DNA of 64,000 nt, from contig CM073590.1 in assembly GCA_037074705.1 (NCBI GenBank), positions 213,076,746 to 213,140,745 on the forward strand, in the 5' to 3' direction. Position 1 is the stretch's first letter, and every line of letters begins with the position of its first letter. Under the pieces are notes generated by a model. The model did not search any database. It was not told the origin of the DNA and saw only the letters and a program-made list of their open reading frames with translations. Below are positions 49,901-64,000 of this stretch, piece after piece. A program made the position numbers and the translations under genes. The DNA comes from Zhengitettix transpicula. Lineage: Eukaryota > Arthropoda > Insecta > Orthoptera > Tetrigidae.

Positions 49901-51050
49901 GAGAGAAACTCTCGTCAAATCAGTCCCCCGACAAGGAAAAAATTAGTTCCCATACTGAGTCGTTTAAACCAGAACTGTTGATATGACTGTAAAAAAAATA
50001 CTTCGGTTAAAGTTGATTTTGAAGGCTCCACGTGACGTCATACCTCAAGCCCCGCCGACCGTTTCCAAGTTCCAAAAAATTACTCAAAAGTTCATACAGC
50101 ATTAACTAATATCAGGTCTCGTTGACACAGCTAAGTCCATGGGACTAACTACAAGCTACTGATAAAATTTAGAATCCACTAATTCACCAAAAACACCTTC
50201 AGGGGTTTTAACTAATTTTTCACCCACTTCTATCGGTGTTTTTGCAATTCTGGCATTTTGCGTATCTAAGTCAGATAATATATTTTTCACGTATTTCTTT
50301 TGCGTTAACTTATATTCAAAACTTTTCAGATTTAGTTAATTTCATGCCTAAAATAAAAAGTTTATCATAAGGATCTGATTTTGAGCAATTTTGCCTTTCA
50401 CTTCTTTATGAGATTTCGGTCAGCGCAAAACGTATAATGCCAAATACAAGGATTTCCCCACATTTAATATGAACTCACACATATCACTTTATTCAAAAAC
50501 TTGTTCACTAAATTGTTCCACTTTCGACCAGCTCGTTTAGGACCATAAATGCACTTATTTAGCAAATACACTTTATTTTCTTTACATTTCTTAATAAAAC
50601 CTTCAGTCTGTGGGCATAAAAATATCTTAATTTAGTTCTGTATTTAAAAATGCAGTTGTCACATAAACATGATTTTACCATCCTTATAATATTTAAACTT
50701 AAATTTCAATAATTCATTTTTATTACACAAAAAATATATATTTTGGTTAATAAACACCACTTGCGCAAGAAAAATATTACAAAAGTAAACATTATTATTA
50801 TCATTAATAAGTATTGTCTATAAATACTTTTACGGTCTAAGTGACGCGTATTTACGGTACTGAACATTGTATATTTGCTCGTTAAAATTGTTGAAGTAAC
50901 TTTAGAAATTCATTGCGGATTGTGCTTTTGGTATACACAGAAATACTGACCTGATAAGATGTCTTCCCAGATTTGTTTGGAGTTCAAAATAGGACTGGTG
51001 GTCCCAATTTTAACCGATGGGTGGCTGAAGGAAAACGTCGCACTTTGCAT
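43993..51050 (-). CDS. Iqck: IQ motif-containing protein K
   Basis: Exons (high to low): 51050-50951, 49166-49089, 46682-46585, 45802-45666, 45591-45462, 44295-43993. Joined in phase they give 281 aa. The start MQSATFSFSHPSV has an in-frame stop upstream. Conserved blocks: SKQIWEDILSEYNEK; NYLDKEVFPVLLPALRQ (a short helical, DPY-30-like stretch); CQFNGLDYIAELLWNRNPRY; WTELFSIPFAKEYLEKHPRP; then an IQ motif within EEAALRIQRFVRGFLVRKDP, a calmodulin-type binding helix. The last exon is a charged, probably coiled-coil tail (about 100 residues) with an acidic end. The donor after exon 4 is taken as AAACA|GTTACG because it restores the family sequence KHPRP; two other GT sites nearby break or lengthen it. 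Family members are of poorly known function, commonly linked to cilia; that is not shown here. Introns hold LTR, copia and SINE remnants. Confidence 0.88.
46010..46530. pseudogene. Possible Tc1/mariner-like transposase remnant
   Basis: The plus strand at 46210-46330 reads NNVLWRGIPISGRDS followed by a loosely matching stretch. This resembles the VMVWGGISxxGRT block of Tc1-type transposases. An open frame of 109 codons covers 46201-46530, but the expected downstream DDE motif is not clear. It lies in the IQCK intron between exons 3 and 4. Confidence 0.3.
47747..48595 (+). mobile_element. LTR-like sequence, family A
   Basis: Starts TGTAATGCCTATTAATTAAG and ends at about TCAAACCCAGTTGAGACCC. 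It shares GCGCTCAAAATTTACGAGAC, CCTGGGCAGCCGTAAGTAAC and CAAAGTTCGTCTATGTTTAG with the inverted copy at 34730-35485. Inside, about 72 bp with GGCTGGAAGGTTGT and AAAATCGACGAGA is tandemly repeated at 47950-48110. No gag/pol, so probably a solo LTR. IQCK intron 2. Confidence 0.65.
49640..50640 (-). mobile_element. Ty1/copia retrotransposon remnant, split by a SINE
   Basis: Read on the minus strand from high to low. At 50520-50610: QTEGFIKKCKENKVYLLNKC then IYGPK, the copia reverse-transcriptase LNKxLYGLKQ block. At 50110-50330: LTQKKYVKNILSDLDTQNAR and KTPIEVGEKL, the C-terminal part of the same domain. At 49660-49745: KLEAYSDAGGDLDDRKSTSG, the RNase H start block. Frames are broken and the DWA part of YSDADWAGD is missing. 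First IQCK intron; opposed to nothing functional. Confidence 0.75.
49800..49990 (+). mobile_element. tRNA-derived SINE inside the copia remnant
   Basis: A-box GGTGTAGGGGCGACTTCC and a good B-box GGGTTCGAATCTCGG are 30-35 bases apart, followed by ATGGATGTTTGTGTGTG and a tail reaching the A-run at 49991. Same family as 2508-2745 but better preserved, so probably younger. Confidence 0.75.
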
Positions 51051-51944
51051 ACTGAACCTTTACTCAGACTCGTCGCATGCTTTTCTGAATTACATATATT
51101 CTGCGATGAAAACAAACTTGTGTCACAGATATTAGTGCTCAATGTCCGACAGAATGTACTTAAAATTTAAGACAAGAAGAACGCAACAATTCAGCAATGA
51201 TGTTAAAATAAAATCAGTTGATGGTGTTAAACGCTACCCTTCTGAATAGAAATATAAGAAGGTAAATATAATACATAATTCCGTAACAACATAGAAACCT
51301 TTTATGAAAACGCGCGTTTCTATGATCGAGCCGTATATTTGTTTTCATTTTTGTTTTTGTAAATATTTATTAGTTTAAATAAGTCATTGTATTTTTAAAT
51401 TAAAAATGATTCCCCACTCCCCACCGTTTGTAGGTGAACCTATTACCGCTTTATGCCAAGTCGTAGTTAATAAACATTCAACATTTTCTTCCGCAAAACT
51501 TTTTTCAGTCTTATCACCAGCTCATTAGTGGGAATCAGCTGTCAGGTTTATTAACAGCCACAATGGATTATATCTGATTTTTTTCTTCTTGAAAAGCGAA
51601 TACAAAGAGGGTTGATATGCTTTCTACTCTTTCGTTCTTACATTCTAGACGTTTTATTTTCCCAAGAAATCTCTCATTTCCTTGCAGCTATCGGACTGTT
51701 TCTTTGAAGATAATTATCACTTAGAAAATGTAACATAATATATAATCATAAAATTAATATTCGAAAAATAGATCCATTACACCTATAACCTTTGTACTTG
51801 ATACTAATAAAGATTAACTATCACGAACACTGCAAATGTGCCCTACAAATAAATTTAATTTTTTAGAGATAAAATATAAATTTAGCTTCACTTCACTATA
51901 TTTATTTATAGAATACTTATTATTTTTACACTAAATCCCTATCA
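51051..51944. other. Upstream region of IQCK
   Basis: Expected to hold the IQCK promoter. AT-rich; no clear core promoter motif or other gene seen. Confidence 0.4.
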
Positions 51945-52340
51945 TAGTTCGTTAGTCTTGTTTTGAATTGTTTTCTGGTCTGTGGGACCGCCGGTAACAC
52001 AGTTGCAGACACGCTGCTCCAATCCCGAATGGTTCTATTTAGGAATAAAAATTTCCTTATATCAGTTCGTTGTTTCCTCTGTCTAATCTTGTACAAATGA
52101 TCACTAAGTGAGAGGCAAAAAGCAAACGGTTTACATTTCTCCAGGTCGGTTCGTTATTGTGTGCTCTGAATAATGCACTTTTCTATTTCCCAGAGTCTCT
52201 AAATCATTTTCCGAAAGTCTACGAGATAATTTAAATTTCTTTTTCTGAACTTTGTCCAGTACCTGACAGCGTTCTTTTCCGTACGGAAAACTCTCTGGAC
52301 ATTAACTGCAGTAGTAAATGGTGATTTATTTTAATGTTGC
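51945..52340 (-). mobile_element. LINE reverse-transcriptase C-terminal remnant
   Basis: The minus strand reads RYWTKFRKRNLNYL, then KRKQRTDIRKFLFLNRTIRD followed by WSSVSATVLPAVPQT and FKTRL. This is the typical C-terminal tail of insect non-LTR retrotransposon polymerases (FF.NRxVxxWNxLPxxVVxxxxxxxFKxxLD). Frameshifts are present and the catalytic part is absent. Confidence 0.65.
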
Positions 52341-54987
52341 ATAAAATTAACGCGAAACAACCGAGGTTGGTGTCAAATCCACGGTTATAGAAGTAAATGA
52401 GTTTTATTCTGACATTCACTATGTCAGTTAAGTTGTAGTTCAGCCCCTATGTTTGGGCGTGGGGGAGGAATTTTAAATCATGCTAAAACTGCCATTATTA
52501 GGGTCAAATAAAATTATTTCGGTGTCCCTTAATTTGATACCGTGATTCTATAATTTTTAAGTGTCTAATTTCAACTTCAAAATTCAAGGAAGGGCAGTAC
52601 CCTTACCGTAAAAAGATGGTGGAAGTGGTTTACATTAAAAGTAATGCAAAAAGTGTAGATTCCGGGGTTATAGGAGTCGCTGAGTTTAATTCTCTCCTTA
52701 ACCATAGTGGCTATTGATATTTTATGTTCCTCTTAGTTGAGGTGGACGTGGTTGACAAAGGAGTAATTTTAACCCTTTTTAGCTACCGGATAATTTTTTA
52801 TTTTCTTAGGGTAGCAGCAATATTTTGGTCTCTATTTAGTTAAAGGTTGTATTTCTTTCCTCCTTTAAACACCGGGAGTATTTTTAGACTTTATTAAGTT
52901 TGCGAGTATTTATTGCTGTTTTAATTCGCCGTGATTTTTTTAGACCCTTTTATTTTATGTAGTAGTTGAATTCCAGAATACCGTCAGTCATAATCATGGT
53001 TTATTTGAAGTTAGATTCCTAGGGTTTAGGTCGGGGAGGGGAATGTAAATGCGTAAATGTTACAAACACTTGTGTTATTGATGATAATTAAATGAAATGT
53101 TTACCAAGACGTAAGTGTCGAATCAATTCCTATTCCGGGATAATTTAAATAAATACCCGGAAAACGCTGGGAACTTAGCTAGTTTCGTAATAAAATGACG
53201 CCGTATTTGGGAAACACACGAATCTGGACGTGTTAGCCAAGTGCGAAAGCGTTTATGTGGATTGGACATTATAATACTGCACAAAATATTTCTGCCAGAT
53301 GTTTACAGTTCAAATTAAATCATCTGTATTCACTAAAAATAAGAATGAATGCTAAAACTGAGTATATACAATAGCAAATGGAAAAGTATAGGAATTTGTG
53401 AAATATCTAGAAAGGAGCTTGCTAAGTCTGTGTCAACCAAACAAATAATTCATGATCATAAATCTAAGTCGCTTAGCCAATCATTAAATCTATCAAAAAT
53501 ATTAATTGACGAAGAAAACAGTGCCCCACCTTTGGAACAGTTACAATATAAAGTGCCCAAGGATAATTATTAGAGATCCTCTACATCATTCATAAATATA
53601 TTGGAATTATTTTACCCATTCTTAAATGATAAAACGACAAAAAGTAGAATTAAAAGGCCCATAAAATTATTTTGAAAAAAAGAGAGTGATTCATATTCAG
53701 ATGCCTCCTTTTAATAAAAACATACTATGAGAATAGTAGACCTACAGTGGAATTGAAACAGTCTCAGTTTCAAAAAATTTGAATTTAATGAATGTAAATT
53801 ATCATTCGTACTTGATATATCCAAATATTAATCTGGATTTGAAATTTCTTGACTATGGTGAGGTAACATTATTAGTTAGATTATTCGGGTATTCCATTGA
53901 CTTGGAGTAGATAAGTGAGAAAGAAACAGGCAGAATTTAGTAGGTCGTCCTCCCTAATGTGTGTTCGGACTCTCATGTTGCGCGTCTGAGTGTTGCTCTC
54001 TCCCTGATGACAAACAGAGTTTTTTCTGTACTGTTCGAAACGTTGGAGTTCTTTAACCTAACTTGTTTCTTTCACACTGCCTCTCTCTTTCTGTTTTTCT
54101 TGATTTATTTCTTTCCTCTAATCTAGACATTTCTTTGACCTGCCTCTTTCCTTTTTTCCGTTTTCCTTGTTCCTTTGCCTTTTTGACTTTTTCTTTCTCA
54201 CGTATCTATTTCAAGACAATGGAAAACTCGAATAATCTAAATAATAATGATATCAAAATATGTGATAAATGATTTACAAATTCGTACTCTTACTGCCTAA
54301 AATGAAAGAAACCAAAATTTGAAACTAATCTCTGTTGGTTAAAATAAATAATATTCCAATGAACATAAAATTGTTTAACATCTGACATTTTTTTACAATA
54401 TTTGCTGATGTTATTTTTCCATAACATGTTAAACTTTTGATACTGCTTACTTTTGAAATGAATAATGTATCACAACAAATCTTATGTAATTGACTACTCT
54501 TTGTAAAGTATGTATGGGCCTCCAATGACCACGTTGTCGTCGCGACCAGTATAAATCTTTAATTTAAAAAAAGTCTGTGTCGTATTTAAATATATTTTTC
54601 TAAACTGTCATTAATTAAATTGTTATTATTTTATTGTTTTTCAATAAATAAAACATGACATGAAAATAAAAATTCACGATGAAAATACATTTTACTCCCG
54701 TATCTGGTCGGGAAGGAATCGGGTCGTTTTCCAATTGTTTACCTCAGATCGACCAGGAAGGAATCGGGCTATGATTGCGGTCTGCATGCAATGCTTGGAA
54801 GGAGTCGGGCTATTCCCGATGGATCACTGTTAATTCTGATTCGGGACTTAATAAAGGAAAGGAGATCTAGGAGCAATCTCGAAGAAATAAGGGTTAGAGA
54901 AATTGAGGAAGGAAGGTGGTGTGTGGGATGAATTCGCCTTATCAGGGAGGAATCGGATACAAGGTACATACTTCAAAGGTGAGCAGT
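52341..54987. other. Intergenic, no gene assigned
   Basis: AT-rich. A 74-codon plus-strand frame at 53349-53573 shows no domain and no splice context. At 54690-54960 the phrase GGAAGGAATCGGG and variants recurs at irregular spacing, suggesting a decayed repeat. Confidence 0.4.
54004..54070 (+). ncRNA. Hammerhead-like core (unproven)
   Basis: CTGATGA at 54004-54010 and GAAA at 54037-54040 enclose AACAG (54013-54017) and CTGTT (54031-54035), which can form a 5-bp stem with a 13-base loop. After GAAAC, GTTGG and CCTAAC can pair with one bulge. The order matches a hammerhead ribozyme core. Against it, the stem is not directly adjacent to CTGATGA and stem I was not found. Low confidence. Confidence 0.25.
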
Positions 54988-54991
54988 TGTA

Positions 54992-55054
<63 letters not shown>
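54988..55054. repeat. (CTAT)n microsatellite
   Basis: About 16 uninterrupted tetranucleotide units. Confidence 0.97.
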
Positions 55055-55695
55055 ATACTAGTTATAAGCATATAATAAAGTGAAAGGAAGGCTGTTAGGG
55101 ACAGAGCCTAGCAGGATAAACGATTGCGCGATGCTCACGTTCTGCAAAATACGAGAGTGACACAATTTGCGAGTTGAATATTTCGTGCACGGTCGAAAAA
55201 TTGTAAATTGGCCCTCATTCGATGAAATAATATTTGAATAAAAAGGGAAGGAGGGAGGATACCGTTACAGCAGCATAATCGTCTAACTCTCTTCAGCGAG
55301 CAAAGTGCAATTAGCAGATATCTTCGTTTAAGTTTTTTAAGATCTACGTATTTACTGTATCCATGATAATTTTCCTTTGAACACATTAGGAGAGCAGTTT
55401 ATAATAAATATATTATTCAGTAAAAATACATTTATTGAGTTTGTATACTGTCACTTGTGTTATGTAAACAACAAACAAAAAAAGTACATCTTTCTAAAAG
55501 CTACGGTTTAATACTTTGTGCATTAAATATGCATTACTGTTTCTCCCTATTTCCAGTACAGGGCATTGAACTCAATGGCGTGTTGTGGAAACTAGAAGAC
55601 TTCTTTATGACAACTCTTGAGTAAATAGTAATAAATTAATATCAGTACAAAAATACGTCGTGAGTGAGACTTTAGTCTAGTGCGGTGAGTGCGTC

Positions 55696-63515
<7,820 letters not shown>

Positions 63516-64000
63516 CTGCAAGAAAAACAAAATAAAAGAGTTATCGAGAAGAACGGAATCACAAACGTGGAGGGGAAGGTAACGCAACTGAACACACTAG
63601 AGCAAAGAAGATTAATGTAGACTCCTTGTTCTCTTTATATAAGACAGATTGGAATGTTTATCCTCCGGCAGTAAAATATTAATTTTCATGTAGTATAGCA
63701 TGTACAAATGTAAAAATATTGCTTTCATGTTTAAAATTATTGCAATAATACTCGAGCGAGCGACTTTTCCTAGGTATAGTGAAAAGACTCTTGATTAACA
63801 AGACCATAATGCTGATTGAAATGACCGAAGGAGTGTTACAGTGAGACAATACAAATAAAGACGAAACATTTAAGCGGTTACTACATAAACGTGATATCCG
63901 GCTAATCATTTAGAAGTCGAGGCAGAATCATTTACGCGAAGTAATCGATCCCCTGCATTTCGCTGAGCTTTCATATTTTTGAGGGCCGAGTAGGCCAAAG
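63516..64000. other. 5' intron of the protease homolog, cut by window end
   Basis: A splice acceptor (TTCTTGCAG on the minus strand) at 63516 shows that another exon lies to the right. No signal-peptide-like exon was recognised before position 64000. Confidence 0.55.

Noticed and set aside
49661..49918. Single 85-codon gene on the minus strand
   Set aside because: It is a chance fusion of antisense SINE sequence with the copia RNase H fragment.
53349..53573. 74-codon plus-strand frame
   Set aside because: No domain, no splice context, and AT-rich sequence of this size gives such frames by chance.

Overview
This is a eukaryotic window: AT-rich DNA with genes cut into short exons by GT/AG introns, many interspersed repeats and microsatellites. 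Protein families, tRNA-derived SINEs and the catalytically dead CLIP-type protease point to an insect. The repeat-heavy, long-intron style would suit a cockroach or termite (Blattodea), but that is inference. I found no operons, CRISPR arrays or prokaryotic cassettes.

Five protein-coding genes could be assembled exon by exon, with reading phase kept across every junction. (1) 8886-19476, minus: CDKAL1-type tRNA methylthiotransferase, 9 coding exons, 541 aa. (2) 22578-32952, plus: a C2H2 zinc-finger protein, 10 exons, 594 aa, 11 fingers, head-to-head with CDKAL1. (3) 38542-40043, plus: mitochondrial ribosomal protein mS34 (MRPS34), 3 exons, 190 aa. (4) 43993-51050, minus: IQ-motif protein IQCK, 6 exons, 281 aa, convergent with MRPS34. 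(5) 55696-63515, minus: an inactive CLIP-type serine protease homolog resembling scarface, 8 exons visible, 5' end missing, active-site Ser replaced by Gly. The genes look functionally unrelated and share no visible regulation.

Layout: 1-8.8 kb is mobile-element debris (inverted mariner ends, a SINE, a broken Jockey-like LINE). 8.9-19.5 kb is CDKAL1, whose introns hold fold-back elements, SINEs, a degenerate minisatellite and an unidentified GC-richer island. 19.5-22.6 kb separates two divergent genes. 22.6-33 kb is the zinc-finger gene, with several hairpin repeats in its introns. 33-38.5 kb holds an LTR and other repeats. 40-43.5 kb holds a pogo-like transposase remnant with a 167-bp tandem duplication, a near-perfect 237-bp palindrome between TA arrays, and LTR-like sequences. 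46-52.5 kb holds LTR, copia, SINE and LINE debris in and beyond IQCK. 55-64 kb is the protease homolog, with GC-rich exons.

The most unusual signals are in the repeats. Dispersed inverted-repeat modules share a core of CTGAAGA, a short stem-loop, then GAAACG. This resembles the hammerhead ribozyme core (CUGANGA...GAAA), and one further site at 54004 has CTGATGA. A separate fold-back family is physically tied to (TA)n arrays by a conserved spacer of about 35 bp. These are hypotheses from reading the sequence; no search was run.
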